Origin: DATEMU01 sp964414585
GTDB lineage: Bacteria; Planctomycetota; Phycisphaerae; UBA1845; UTPLA1
Assembly (NCBI GenBank): GCA_964414585.1
Contig: CAYPXR010000060.1
Span: forward strand, 1 to 64,000
Direction of reading: 5' to 3'
Length of the DNA: 64,000 nt
Positions within the stretch are counted from its first letter, which is position 1; every line of letters starts with the position of its first letter. Position numbers and translations under genes: made by a program. Shown here one piece after another: positions 53,613 to 62,555 of this stretch. The notes beneath the pieces are model-generated. The model was not told where the DNA came from, ran no database searches, and saw only the letters and a list, made by a program, of their open reading frames with translations.

Positions 53613-55157
53613 TCAAGGCTTGACGTCGACGACGTCGATCTCCAGTCGCCCCAACAGCGGCATCATCATCGCAATGGAGTCGAGAATCCCCTCGTCGTTC
53701 AGCGGCAGGAGCGCCAGGGCGATGTGCGTCGGGTCGCAATCCGTCTGGCGCATCGCCGCGTCGATGTCCACCCACTGGTCCCCGATGTTCACTTGCGTCC
53801 ACATGTGATAACCGAAGGACGGCTTGTCGCTCGCGCCATAGCCTTCCGGCACCTGAATGATCCCGCTCACCCCGCGCGACGGCAACCCGGCTGCCCGCGC
53901 CAGCGCCGCCAGAAAGACGCCGTGCTCCGTGCAATCGCCGGCCTTGTTTCGCGCCACTTCCGACGCCGTCGCGAAGCCCACGTCCAGTCCTTTGTCCTCG
54001 ACGTACTCCGTCACGAATTTCCGAAGCGCATCCGCCTTCTCCGCCGGTGACTTGGCCCCCCGCACCGCCTGCCGGGCGAGCCGCTTGATCCTCCCGTCGT
54101 TCAAGTCCAGCATCGTCGACGATCGAAGGAATTCGCTCAGGTCACCGGAGACTTTGCCCGCCGATGCCTGCCGCACTTTCTTCCAGTCGAGCCGCCGGAT
54201 CGTCAAGAGCCCTTCATGATCGTTGATGCGTTTGAACGTCTGCATCGCGGTTTTGGGCAAATTCGGCAGGGTCCGCGAGTCGTCCGGCGGCAGCCGCAGT
54301 CGCAGCGTCACCTCCCGCGATGACGTGTCGATCCGCCTGGTCGATGGGACAAACGTGCTCAAGAACAATTCGGGCGGCGCGGCGTCCTTGAGCGCTTCCG
54401 CCTTCGTCGATTGCACCACTGTCACCTTTGCAATGCCCATGTCCAGCGACGTGACCAACGGCGTGCAGTCGTCGTCCACCCAGGATATCGTCGTGATCGG
54501 CGAGCCCTGAACTTCCATCGTCGCCGCCACGCGATAGGCCTCCTCCTTTTTCCCATTGACGTCGACCTGCTCCTTGCCGAACACCTTGAAACTCATGGTC
54601 ACCGGCCCGTCCGTCTTCAGGCTCGGTTCATAGCTCTTGACCGAAAAAGACGTCCCCGGTTTCAAACCGCGCTTCCGCTGCTCGAGGATCTGTCCCCAGG
54701 CGAATTTGATCTCGGGATCGAAGGGAAGTGTCTCCTTGCGCGACGCGCCCGCCTGGCTGGTCGTCAACGTCAACCGCCCGTCTTTCACTTCGCCGGCATA
54801 ACGGACCGGCATCTGCGCCATCGAGGTCTCGTAGTCGAACGCCAGCGGCTGCCCCTCCAGCGTCTCCCGATTTCGCTGATCCATCGACACTTTGATCCGT
54901 GCCTCGGCCCGGGCGATCTCGAAGCTCATGTGAACGTGCGTCTGGATTTCGTTTCCAACCCGTTTGGCAACGGACGACATATACCCGCACTTGGCGTCCT
55001 GCATCTTGACGACGTACCACTCCTCTTCGCCATTGGGATATTTGACTTCCGCCGAAGAGTTGGAAGCCGGCTCGGCAGACGCCGCGCCGCCGACCGCAAA
55101 AAACAGAGCCGTCGTCAACAGATAGGGGAATCGAGAACCGATCCTGATTTTGCGCAT
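53613..55157 (-). CDS. Exported transglutaminase-like protease-fold protein
   Basis: ~514 residues. Signal peptide (FPYLLTTALFFAVGGAASA), a ~350-residue N-terminal beta-rich region, then a transglutaminase-like domain with the triad Cys in NKAGDCTEHGVFLAALARA, His in FGYHMWTQV and Asp in WVDIDAAM. Such proteins act as periplasmic peptidases or amidases in envelope maintenance. ATG 55157 has AAGGG 7-8 nt upstream; ATG 55163 is the alternative. Divergent from the next lipoprotein. Confidence 0.85.
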   Translation of the reverse strand: MRKIRIGSRFPYLLTTALFFAVGGAASAEPASNSSAEVKYPNGEEEWYVVKMQDAKCGYMSSVAKRVGNEIQTHVHMSFEIARAEARIKVSMDQRNRETLEGQPLAFDYETSMAQMPVRYAGEVKDGRLTLTTSQAGASRKETLPFDPEIKFAWGQILEQRKRGLKPGTSFSVKSYEPSLKTDGPVTMSFKVFGKEQVDVNGKKEEAYRVAATMEVQGSPITTISWVDDDCTPLVTSLDMGIAKVTVVQSTKAEALKDAAPPELFLSTFVPSTRRIDTSSREVTLRLRLPPDDSRTLPNLPKTAMQTFKRINDHEGLLTIRRLDWKKVRQASAGKVSGDLSEFLRSSTMLDLNDGRIKRLARQAVRGAKSPAEKADALRKFVTEYVEDKGLDVGFATASEVARNKAGDCTEHGVFLAALARAAGLPSRGVSGIIQVPEGYGASDKPSFGYHMWTQVNIGDQWVDIDAAMRQTDCDPTHIALALLPLNDEGILDSIAMMMPLLGRLEIDVVDVKP

Positions 55158-55204
55158 GTTCATTCCCTTGAAAACGTCCGGAGGGCCGCGGCTTTTCTAT
55201 TTCC

Positions 55205-55232
55205 TTGACCGTCAGATCATTCGAGATAGTAT
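55205..55232 (+). promoter_or_regulatory. Candidate leaderless promoter of the small lipoprotein gene
   Basis: TTGACC (55205-55210), 16-nt spacer, TAGTAT (55227-55232), then 9 nt to ATG 55242. Transcription would start 1-3 nt before the codon. No SD. Confidence 0.5.
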
Positions 55233-55241
55233 GGTAGCCCT

Positions 55242-55796
55242 ATGCATGTTGGCACGCGAATCATCGTGGCGGCGCTGTGGATGGCGATGGCGGCCACGGG
55301 TTGCCAAAAGCCCGCCCGGCCGGAGACGCCCACCTCGTCCGCCATTAATGACGACGACGTCCAGCCCTTGTGGGACAGCGCCCTCGCCGTCCTTATCAAG
55401 CATGATTTCCAGCCCGACCGCCAGGACCGCACGGCCGGCATCATCACGACGTTTCCCACCACCAGCAAGCAGTGGGGCGAACCCTGGCGCCAGGACGTTG
55501 CGGACAAATACAGCCTCCTAGAGTCCTCGCTTCACACGATCCAGCGCAAGGCGACGGTCCGCTTCATCCACGACAAACAATGGACCATCGACGTGCAGGT
55601 CGACGTCTATCGACTCTCCACGCCGGAGTATCAGATTACGAGTTCCTCCTCGGCAATTCGAAGCTTCAATGCCGATCTTCCCACCGTCACCGGCGAGGCG
55701 ATCACCGACGCCCATTCCGCCCGCCGCTGGGTCCACCTCGGCCGGGACGGCGCCATGGAAGAGCGCCTCCTTTCTCGCATCCTCGCTTCCTACTGA
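55242..55796 (+). CDS. Predicted lipoprotein of unknown function
   Basis: 184 residues. N-terminus IIVAALWMAMAATGC carries a good lipobox. The mature part looks like a small alpha/beta domain (AVLIKHDFQPDRQDRTAGII, ATVRFIHDKQWTIDVQVDVY), similar in feel to other planctomycete periplasmic lipoproteins with a repeated TAGIITTFP core. No enzyme motifs seen. Confidence 0.72.
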   Translation: MHVGTRIIVAALWMAMAATGCQKPARPETPTSSAINDDDVQPLWDSALAVLIKHDFQPDRQDRTAGIITTFPTTSKQWGEPWRQDVADKYSLLESSLHTIQRKATVRFIHDKQWTIDVQVDVYRLSTPEYQITSSSSAIRSFNADLPTVTGEAITDAHSARRWVHLGRDGAMEERLLSRILASY

Positions 55797-55873
55797 ATCG
55801 GGAACGCAAGCCCACTGGTCGGGAACATCATGAACAAGGCCGACAATCCATCCGTGTGACGGGAAGCCGCTCG

Positions 55874-56551
55874 TCACTTCCACTCAAACGTCACCGTTGA
55901 CGTCGCGCTCATGCCGCCGAATCGATCGTCGTTTTTCACGTAGATCCTATAGAGCCCTCGCGGCAGAGTATCCGCGAAGAATACCTGGAGCGAATTCGGC
56001 GTGAGCAGATAGACCTTCGTCGCTGTCGTGTTCGCGCCCCCCGCAACGGGGACTGCTTGCACGACCGTCGGACCCGCGTGGGGATGGTCGAGGTTGGCGT
56101 CGTGCGTCCCCGGAAAAATCCCGTTTCCAAAAACTGTCACGGCAATTTCGTTGGTGAACTGCAACTTCGCGGGAGGCGTAATCGCATCGACGCTGACGGG
56201 TGGCGCGTTCACATGCGCCGACTGCGCCGGGTATTGAACCGTGTTTCCCTTTCCGTCCTGATTCCGGGCGAAGATTTCCACCTTCTCCGCCGTTGCCTTC
56301 CCGTCCGGCCTGCTCGCAGGGATGAAGACTTCCGGTTTGGGGTAGGAAAATAGCGGTGTGCCGACAGCCCCGTCGTCAACATAGATGACCGCGTGTTCGC
56401 GGCTCTTGAGCGAGCCGCCTTTGCCGTCGCCCTCGACCAGGACTGAATCCAGTGGTTTCTTATTTGTTGGAGTGATCGTTTTGATCGCAGGTCCGCACCC
56501 GGCGAACCATCCGCCGGCCATCAACAAGAGAATCCCAAGACGCGTTTTCAT
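55874..56551 (-). CDS. IPT/TIG-like lipoprotein
   Basis: 225 residues. Lipobox in LLMAGGWFAGC; then a polar region and a C-terminal Ig-like domain with ITPPAKLQFTNEIAVTVFG...GIFPG, LLTPNSLQVFFADT, PRGLYRIYVKNDDRFGGMSA, the phrasing of IPT/TIG domains. Likely surface or periplasmic adhesion/scaffold role. ATG 56551 has AAGGGAG 8 nt upstream. Confidence 0.72.
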   Translation of the reverse strand: MKTRLGILLLMAGGWFAGCGPAIKTITPTNKKPLDSVLVEGDGKGGSLKSREHAVIYVDDGAVGTPLFSYPKPEVFIPASRPDGKATAEKVEIFARNQDGKGNTVQYPAQSAHVNAPPVSVDAITPPAKLQFTNEIAVTVFGNGIFPGTHDANLDHPHAGPTVVQAVPVAGGANTTATKVYLLTPNSLQVFFADTLPRGLYRIYVKNDDRFGGMSATSTVTFEWK

Positions 56552-56710
56552 GATGTGGCTCCCTTCGCAAGGAATCTTTGGCGCGGAATCAGCGCCGACG
56601 ATCGCGGATTCGCCTTGCAACGCCTTTCCGCTATTGCAACTCTACGTCTCTCGAATTCTTGATTTCCAGTTGGGATCAATGCCAACTACGCGACGTATGG
56701 TTCGGGCGGT

Positions 56711-57481
56711 TCAAAAGAGCTTCAATACACTCTTCGCGATAAAGATCGCGATCGACGCCCCGCCGCACACGATGCCCGAAAGCGCCATCGACCCGCCCCC
56801 ACCGGAAACGCCCAAAGCCCGGGCGCGGCGCAGCGCCAAAAGTCCGACCACCATCGCCGCCGGCCCCAGGATCGGTAGGCAAAATGTCGGCAGCGAGAGA
56901 ATCCCGAGCGTCAGCGCTATCGGTGAAAGCGCATTCGAGATCGGGCCCGTCTCCATGATCTGCGACGCGCCCTCCATCGTGAACGGCATTCCGCACGAAC
57001 GGCAGGTGTTCACATCGACCGGCATCTCGCGACCGCACCGCGGGCAAACGATGACCTGGTCGCCGTTTTCCAGTCGCTTGATTTTGGGCGCCCGGGTCCC
57101 TGCCGTCGCATAGGCGTGCATCGGTGTCGGAAGCTGTCCGTCGTCCGCGACCGCCGCCGGGCCGCCCGCCATGCCGGTGTGCGGGTCGACCGCGGGTACG
57201 GTGAAAACCCCGCCGCACGTCGGACACCGCCCGAGCTGGCCGCTTTGATCGCCGCGCGCCTCCAGGATCGATCCGCACCGGGTGCAGGAGAATGTAAACC
57301 GTGCCGGCGCGTGGGACATTCGTGCCGGTGCGATGGAACTCTGAACAATTCGCGGCGATTCGCCTTCCGCGGCCAGACTGAAGCGACCCGCGCAATGCGG
57401 ACACGCCATCACCTTGCCGATTAACTCCGGCGTGATCGTGACGGCCCGTTGACAGACCGGACAATCCAGAAGAAAGCCCAT
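56711..57481 (-). CDS. Membrane protein with three zinc ribbons (DUF4190-like tail)
   Basis: 256 residues. Three Cys-x2-Cys pairs of zinc-ribbon type: CPVCQRAV/CPHCAGRF, CTRCGSIL/CPTCGGVF, CPRCGREM/CRSCGMPF. The tail has two or three helices (IALTLGILSLPTFCLPILGP, MALSGIVCGGASIAIFIA) resembling DUF4190. Function unknown; typical of planctomycetes. No SD; TATGAT 8 nt upstream of ATG 57481. Confidence 0.78.
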   Translation of the reverse strand: MGFLLDCPVCQRAVTITPELIGKVMACPHCAGRFSLAAEGESPRIVQSSIAPARMSHAPARFTFSCTRCGSILEARGDQSGQLGRCPTCGGVFTVPAVDPHTGMAGGPAAVADDGQLPTPMHAYATAGTRAPKIKRLENGDQVIVCPRCGREMPVDVNTCRSCGMPFTMEGASQIMETGPISNALSPIALTLGILSLPTFCLPILGPAAMVVGLLALRRARALGVSGGGGSMALSGIVCGGASIAIFIAKSVLKLF

Positions 57482-57489
57482 CGCCCGGA

Positions 57490-57495
57490 ATCATA
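57490..57495 (-). promoter_or_regulatory. TATGAT 8 nt before the zinc-ribbon gene start
   Basis: TANNNT hexamer on the minus strand, 8 nt from ATG 57481, no SD in between. Leaderless-type candidate. Confidence 0.35.
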
Positions 57496-57559
57496 CCGGA
57501 AAGCGGGCGCCCGAATATTTATGAAGCGCGACGTGGATTGGAAATATCGTCTGTCGTGA

Positions 57560-57862
57560 TTACCGAGTCACGACCGTGCTGATCGTGCCCGCATCCGGGA
57601 CCGCGCTGGCGGCCCCGCCCGAACTGCTGCTTGTATCCGTCGTGGTGGACGATCCGATCCCGAGGAGCGAATTGACAAACGCCTGCACGATGCCGAAAGG
57701 ATTCAGCAGACCGGGGCTTCCGCCGAGACCGACGGGCACGATGTTGGTAATCGTAAGATTCGACCCGAACCAATTGAGCGGTTCGCAGCCGGTCGCCAGG
57801 GTGGCGCTCAGGACCAACGAAAGAGCCGTCATCTTCGTAACGAAAGCGCGATTCCGTTTCAT
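57560..57862 (-). CDS. Small predicted lipoprotein
   Basis: 100 residues. Lipobox in SLVLSATLATGC, then a Gly/Leu/Asn-rich segment (GLGGSPGLLNPFGIVQAFV) and a Ser/Thr-rich tail. No domain recognised. ATG 57862 has GAGG 6-7 nt upstream; longer upstream readings are not supported. Confidence 0.62.
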   Translation of the reverse strand: MKRNRAFVTKMTALSLVLSATLATGCEPLNWFGSNLTITNIVPVGLGGSPGLLNPFGIVQAFVNSLLGIGSSTTTDTSSSSGGAASAVPDAGTISTVVTR

Positions 57863-57930
57863 ATTTGACCTCAGGCGTTGAAGACTTCTTATGAAATATT
57901 TCGGACCATCCGCCGAAGGGATTGAGAAAT

Positions 57931-59175
57931 TTATGGGCAGTCGGGCTCGAAGACCGCCTTGACAATGAGGTGCTTGCCTCGTGAAAGCAGTTGTTCCAAG
58001 GCGGTCCGATAGTCTCGCAGTTTGAAGCGAGTGACGGGCAGGACCGATAAGTCGAGTCGCCCCGATCGCAGCCACTCCATCACCAAATCGTAAGTGTGAA
58101 TCGGCCGGCTCCCGTCGCATTCGATCTGTCGCCCGTTGGTCCCGATCACCTGAAGTTCGTCAAACCAGAGTGGCGTCGTATCGACCAGCGTGATCCCGCT
58201 CGTTCCCACCAGCAGCACGGTCCCGCGGCTTCGCGTCCACTTCATCGCATCCGTTAAACTCGTTCCGGTCCCGATGCAGTCAAACGTCAAATCGAATCCG
58301 CCCAGCAGGGCCTGATTTCCGAATCGCCCCGGCAATCGTTGCCCCCCGACCACGTCCGCAATCGTGTCATATCGCTCGGAAGGCTTGGCCTCGCGCGACA
58401 TCCGCAAGACGGACGATGCCCCAAGCTTGTTGGCCAACTCCGCTTGAAACGCATGCCGCGCCAGGACGGTGATGGGGTTGTCATGGCCCAGCGCGCGAAG
58501 CGTCGCGATCACGCCCATCGCAATGATTCCCGAACCGCAAATAAGAATCGACTCGTGGGATTTGGGGCGACGCCGCAGGACGGCATGAGCGGCTGACGCA
58601 ATCGGGTCCAACAAAACGGCCGCCTCGTCGCTGACCGAATCATCGACAGCATGAAGCTGCGACGGATGCGCGACGAAGTATTCGGCCCAACTGCCGCTCG
58701 TTTTTGTATTGAGCCCGACCAGGGCTCGAGGCGGAAGACCGTTCTGAGAGGGACGCTCGCACAGCGCAATCAGGCCCGCGGCGCATTGTCGACAAACCGG
58801 ATGGGCGCCTCGCGCCTCGCATCCCAGGGCCGGCTCCACGCAAACCCGTTGTCCGACCGACCATCCTCGGACGTCGTCGCCGACTCGATCGATCGTCGCG
58901 ACGTTTTCATGTCCGAGAACCGCGGGAAAACTCGCAAACGCCTGAAGAATCGTCGCGGGGTGCTGTCGAAGCGTGATCAGCGAAAGGTCCGTCCCACAGA
59001 TCCCGCCAAGTCGCGTCCGCAGACGCACCCATCCCGGTCCCGGTAATTCCGGAATCGGACGATCGACGAATCGCAATCCCGACAGCAGCCCGTAATAGGC
59101 TCGATTCGTGAGAAACCCCGCTGCTTTGCAGAGCATCCATCGAAGTGGCGTGACGTCAAATTCGAGGGCCTTCAT
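57931..59175 (-). CDS. Zinc-dependent medium-chain alcohol dehydrogenase family protein
   Basis: 414 residues of the MDR superfamily. Catalytic zinc: Cys in GGICGTDLS, His-Glu in LGHENVA; structural zinc loop Cys residues in EPALGCEARGAHPVCRQCAAGLIALCE (quoted in part: HPVCRQCAAGLIALC). Rossmann: SILICGSGIIAMGVIATLRAL. A ~45-residue N-terminal extension precedes the usual start. Substrate unknown. No SD; TATACT lies 9 nt before ATG 59175. Confidence 0.85.
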   Translation of the reverse strand: MKALEFDVTPLRWMLCKAAGFLTNRAYYGLLSGLRFVDRPIPELPGPGWVRLRTRLGGICGTDLSLITLRQHPATILQAFASFPAVLGHENVATIDRVGDDVRGWSVGQRVCVEPALGCEARGAHPVCRQCAAGLIALCERPSQNGLPPRALVGLNTKTSGSWAEYFVAHPSQLHAVDDSVSDEAAVLLDPIASAAHAVLRRRPKSHESILICGSGIIAMGVIATLRALGHDNPITVLARHAFQAELANKLGASSVLRMSREAKPSERYDTIADVVGGQRLPGRFGNQALLGGFDLTFDCIGTGTSLTDAMKWTRSRGTVLLVGTSGITLVDTTPLWFDELQVIGTNGRQIECDGSRPIHTYDLVMEWLRSGRLDLSVLPVTRFKLRDYRTALEQLLSRGKHLIVKAVFEPDCP

Positions 59176-59184
59176 GGGGCCCGT

Positions 59185-59190
59185 AGTATA
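59185..59190 (-). promoter_or_regulatory. TATACT 9 nt before the dehydrogenase start
   Basis: Minus-strand -10-like hexamer with a predicted 2-3 nt leader. No SD present. Confidence 0.4.
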
Positions 59191-59294
59191 GACCTCCGCA
59201 CGATAGAAACGGGATTCGCTCCGCAAGTCGGACCTTTGAGCAAACTCGCACTTGAAAATCCTGGTCCGATTACACACTTCTTCGCAAGATGGAG

Positions 59295-59324
59295 TTGTCT
59301 CAAACTCGACACGATGGGTATACT
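59295..59324 (+). promoter_or_regulatory. Candidate promoter of the sensory gene cluster
   Basis: TTGTCT (59295-59300), 18-nt spacer, TATACT (59319-59324). A second set, TTGTTA with TAGAAT, follows at ~59324-59351. Leader to ATG 59422 is ~90 nt. Confidence 0.45.
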
Positions 59325-59421
59325 TGTTAACTTGGGGGTTTTAGGTAGAATGCGGCCAAGGGCGAACAACGGCGACGTGGCTGTGAATTCCATCGCCCCG
59401 GCTCCGAGACGAGAATGGCGT

Positions 59422-59988
59422 ATGAAAGCGGTTTTCACCACCGGCGAAGTCGCGGAGATCTGCAAGATCAGCCAGCAGACCGTTATCCGTTGTTTCGACA
59501 GCGGCCGGCTCAAGGGCTTTCGCGTCCCCGGTTCCAAGTTCCGTCGCGTCCCGCGCGCGGAGCTGGTCACCTTTATGCGCGACAACAACATCCCGATTGA
59601 AAACCTGGAAACCGGCAAGCGCCGCGTGCTGATCGTCGACGACGATCCCGCGATCGTCGACATGCTCACCGACCTGCTCGGCCGCGACGGCCGCTTCGAA
59701 GTCAAGTCCGCCTCCAACGGCTTCGATGCCGGGGCGCTGACCAAGGAATACAAGCCCGACATCCTCCTGCTCGACTACTTGCTGCCCGACGTCAACGGAA
59801 ACATCGTCTGTCAGCGCGTCCGCAGCGACCCTGAATTGGCGCACACCAGGATCGTCATCGTTTCCGGCGCCGTCGCCCCGTCGGAAGTCGAAAAGCTCCG
59901 CTCGGCGGGCGCCGACGATTTCATTAAGAAGCCGTTCGACATCGACAAGCTCGTCGCCCGAATCGCGGAACTCGTCGGAATCGGATAA
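59422..59988 (+). CDS. Response regulator with N-terminal excisionase/BldC-type HTH and C-terminal receiver
   Basis: 188 residues. Residues 1-55: MerR/BldC-like winged HTH (FTTGEVAEICKISQQTVIRC, DSGRLKGFRVPGSKFRRVPR). Residues 67-186: a complete receiver with acidic DDD (73-75), phospho-acceptor Asp118 (LLLDYLLPD), Ser/Thr in VIVSGA and Lys170 in IKKPFD. The DNA-binding part is N-terminal, reversed from most regulators. The next gene is a histidine kinase 30 nt downstream, probably its cognate. Confidence 0.88.
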   Translation: MKAVFTTGEVAEICKISQQTVIRCFDSGRLKGFRVPGSKFRRVPRAELVTFMRDNNIPIENLETGKRRVLIVDDDPAIVDMLTDLLGRDGRFEVKSASNGFDAGALTKEYKPDILLLDYLLPDVNGNIVCQRVRSDPELAHTRIVIVSGAVAPSEVEKLRSAGADDFIKKPFDIDKLVARIAELVGIG

Positions 59989-60018
59989 ACAGCCTCGAAG
60001 CGGCTTGCCGTTTGACGG

Positions 60019-62268
60019 ATGGCTCCTATCGGAGATCGCCCCTTGTCTCATGTTTCGACGTTTCAGCCTTGGGCGCCTTCCGACCCACACAAGATTGAGC
60101 AGATCCTCTCGCAGCTCGACGACTTGCCTGCGCCAGCCTGCGCCGACTGGCCGGCCGCCGATGCTCGAAAACTAGCCGAGCGAATTTCGAACGATCCTCA
60201 CCTGGTCGCGAACCTGCGCTCCATCCTCGCCCTTCCGCCGGTCGATCCGAGACCGTCCCTTGCGGTCGTCGAAGAATGGATCGCCTTACATGGCCTCGAA
60301 GGGGTTCGGCAACTGGCCGTCATTCTCAAATTGTCGGACACGATCCGATCCCCCGGACGCCTGAACATCGCCGAATTCCGGCGGCACGGCATTGCCGTCG
60401 GATGTGCCGCCATGCGGATTGCCGAAGCCCTCGACGGATCCATCACGCCCCTTGAAGCCTTCACCGCCGGTCTGGTCCACGACATCGGTAAGGCGGCGCT
60501 CGATGCGGCCCTACCCAAGAGCTATGCCCGCGTCTTGCGGCACATCGATTCGATGGACACTGACATCGCCGACATCGAGCGCTCCGTGCTCGGCGTCGAT
60601 CACACCGCGGCGGGCCGACGGATCGCCGAACGATGGAATCTTCCCAAGCGACTACTCGACGTCATCTGGCTGCACCATCACTTGCCCGAATCCCTGCCCG
60701 CGGGCATCGCCGCCGGTCGCCATGTTCAGATCGTACAACTCGCCGACACGCTGGCCCGCGAGCGGCGGATCGGTTTTTCCGGCGCACAGCGAATCGCCCG
60801 CCCGTCGCGCCTGCTCGCACAACAACTCGGCCTGACCGAGGAAAAACGGCAGGCAATCTTTGATGGTCTCCTGGCCGACGTCGCCGAAAGGGCCGCGCGA
60901 TTCACCGCAAAACCGGAGGGTACAAACACCCAAACAGCGATCGACGCCGGTTCGCTCGCCAGGCAGAGCGCTGATCGCCTGACGGATGAGAACCGCCGAC
61001 TGGAAAACAAGATTCGCTTTTATGAAGCGATGGACCGTCTCAATCAATCCCTTTCGGCCACGGCCAACGTGCGCGAGGTCTGCGCCGCCGGTGCGGAGGC
61101 AATCCAAAGGGTCTGCAACGTCCGCGCCGTCGTCTTCGTGATCAGCGAGTGTGGCGAATGGCTCGACCTCGGCTGGGCCGAAGGACAAACGCGGAGCGCG
61201 ATCTATCAGCGAACCGGCGACCGTTCCGATGGCTCGACCGACGGCGCCCTCGCCGCAGAGACCACGATGGCCGGCATCTGGCTCACGCCGCCGCCGGAGG
61301 TTTTCGCCGACGTGGTCGATCGGGCGCGCGGTGCGCTGGGCGGCGGCTCGATTCGCCTCCTCCCGCTCGTCAACCAGGGTCGCTGGGTCGGCGGTGCATT
61401 GCTGGCCGGTGAATCGGCCGACCTGTCAGCGCTCTCGATGCAGATCGAGGGCCTTGCCGCACTGTCTAACTCCATCGGCCTCGCCGTTGCCCGCGCGAAG
61501 GAACACACCGCCGCACGGCGTCTGGCCGACGAGCTGGCCGAAGCCAATCGCCGCTCGTCCTCCCTCGAACCTGAGCTCGTCCGCCGACAGACGCTCGAAA
61601 CCGTCCTCGCCATGGCTGCCGGCGCGGCCCACGAACTCAACAATCCGCTGGCCGTCATCTCCGGCCGGGCGCAACTTCTCCGCGGCCGGGTCACCACCGA
61701 CGACGACCGTTCCGCCCTTCAGGAGATCGCCCGGCAAGCCCAGACCGCCAGCGACATCGTCACCGAGTTAATGGACTTTGCCCAACCGTGCGAGCCGGTC
61801 CCGGAGTCCGTCGAACTCCCGGATTTTTTTGAGACGTTCCGGGCAGAACTGATCTCCGAGAGATTATTGGAAGACGCGAGCCTGATGGTGGAAATCGCAC
61901 GGAACGTGCCGCCCGTCTGGTTCGATCGCAAACAGTTATCGCATCTCTTACGGGAACTGGTCGCCAATTCCATCGACGCGACAAGCCCCGATGACCGCCG
62001 TTTGGCCGTCAAGGCCGCCGCCGATCTGACCGAAGAACACGTCGTCGTGAGCGTGTCCGACAATGGACGCGGCATGACGGCGGACGTGCTCGGTCGGGCG
62101 ATGGATCCTTTTTTCTCGCACCGACCCGCGGGCCGCGGACGGGGGCTCGGGTTGGCAAGAGTTTACCGTTGGATCGTCGCTGGTAAGGCCGCGATTCGAA
62201 TCGACAGCCAGCCGGGTCAGGGGACAAAGGTCACGTTGAGACTTCCCATCCCGCCCGCCGCCAAATAA
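60019..62268 (+). CDS. HDOD-GAF-like hybrid sensor histidine kinase
   Basis: 749 residues, no membrane helix. Residues ~20-245: HDOD domain containing an intact His-Asp pair (GLVHDIGKAAL, 154-155). Residues ~330-490: coiled coil plus GAF-like sensor (AVVFVISECGEWLDLGWAEG). Then HisKA with His538 (GAAHELNNPLAVISGR), and HATPase boxes N (ELVANSIDAT), G1 (SDNGRGM), F (DPFFSHR), G2 (GRGLGLARV). Cytoplasmic sensor that likely phosphorylates the upstream receiver. Confidence 0.88.
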   Translation: MAPIGDRPLSHVSTFQPWAPSDPHKIEQILSQLDDLPAPACADWPAADARKLAERISNDPHLVANLRSILALPPVDPRPSLAVVEEWIALHGLEGVRQLAVILKLSDTIRSPGRLNIAEFRRHGIAVGCAAMRIAEALDGSITPLEAFTAGLVHDIGKAALDAALPKSYARVLRHIDSMDTDIADIERSVLGVDHTAAGRRIAERWNLPKRLLDVIWLHHHLPESLPAGIAAGRHVQIVQLADTLARERRIGFSGAQRIARPSRLLAQQLGLTEEKRQAIFDGLLADVAERAARFTAKPEGTNTQTAIDAGSLARQSADRLTDENRRLENKIRFYEAMDRLNQSLSATANVREVCAAGAEAIQRVCNVRAVVFVISECGEWLDLGWAEGQTRSAIYQRTGDRSDGSTDGALAAETTMAGIWLTPPPEVFADVVDRARGALGGGSIRLLPLVNQGRWVGGALLAGESADLSALSMQIEGLAALSNSIGLAVARAKEHTAARRLADELAEANRRSSSLEPELVRRQTLETVLAMAAGAAHELNNPLAVISGRAQLLRGRVTTDDDRSALQEIARQAQTASDIVTELMDFAQPCEPVPESVELPDFFETFRAELISERLLEDASLMVEIARNVPPVWFDRKQLSHLLRELVANSIDATSPDDRRLAVKAAADLTEEHVVVSVSDNGRGMTADVLGRAMDPFFSHRPAGRGRGLGLARVYRWIVAGKAAIRIDSQPGQGTKVTLRLPIPPAAK

Positions 62269-62555
62269 CTCAGCCGCCCACGGCTGAATGTGAGAGAAAA
62301 TTACGGGCGAGGGCCGCCGCCTGAGATCGGCGGCCGCTTGGGGGGTCAATCGTCGTAGATCGTCGTGCCATCGACACCGTTGCCGGAGCGCAGCGGAATC
62401 GACGCATGAACGTATTCCGGGCCAGGCGGGTCGCGTAGGCCTCTCTCCCTCCTCCCCTCGCTCTCACGGCTGAAACGGCCCGCCGGCCACTTTTAAGGAA
62501 GGGCCGCCGGAACTCACGGGGATCGAAGCAAGGAAGCGTAAGAAGGAAGCCAAGG

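Noticed and set aside
62346..62440. Minus-strand open tail ending SGNGVDGTTIYDD before a TGA
   Set aside because: Reads like the end of a protein but has no upstream continuation, start or SD; could be a relic or repeat, not supportable as a gene.
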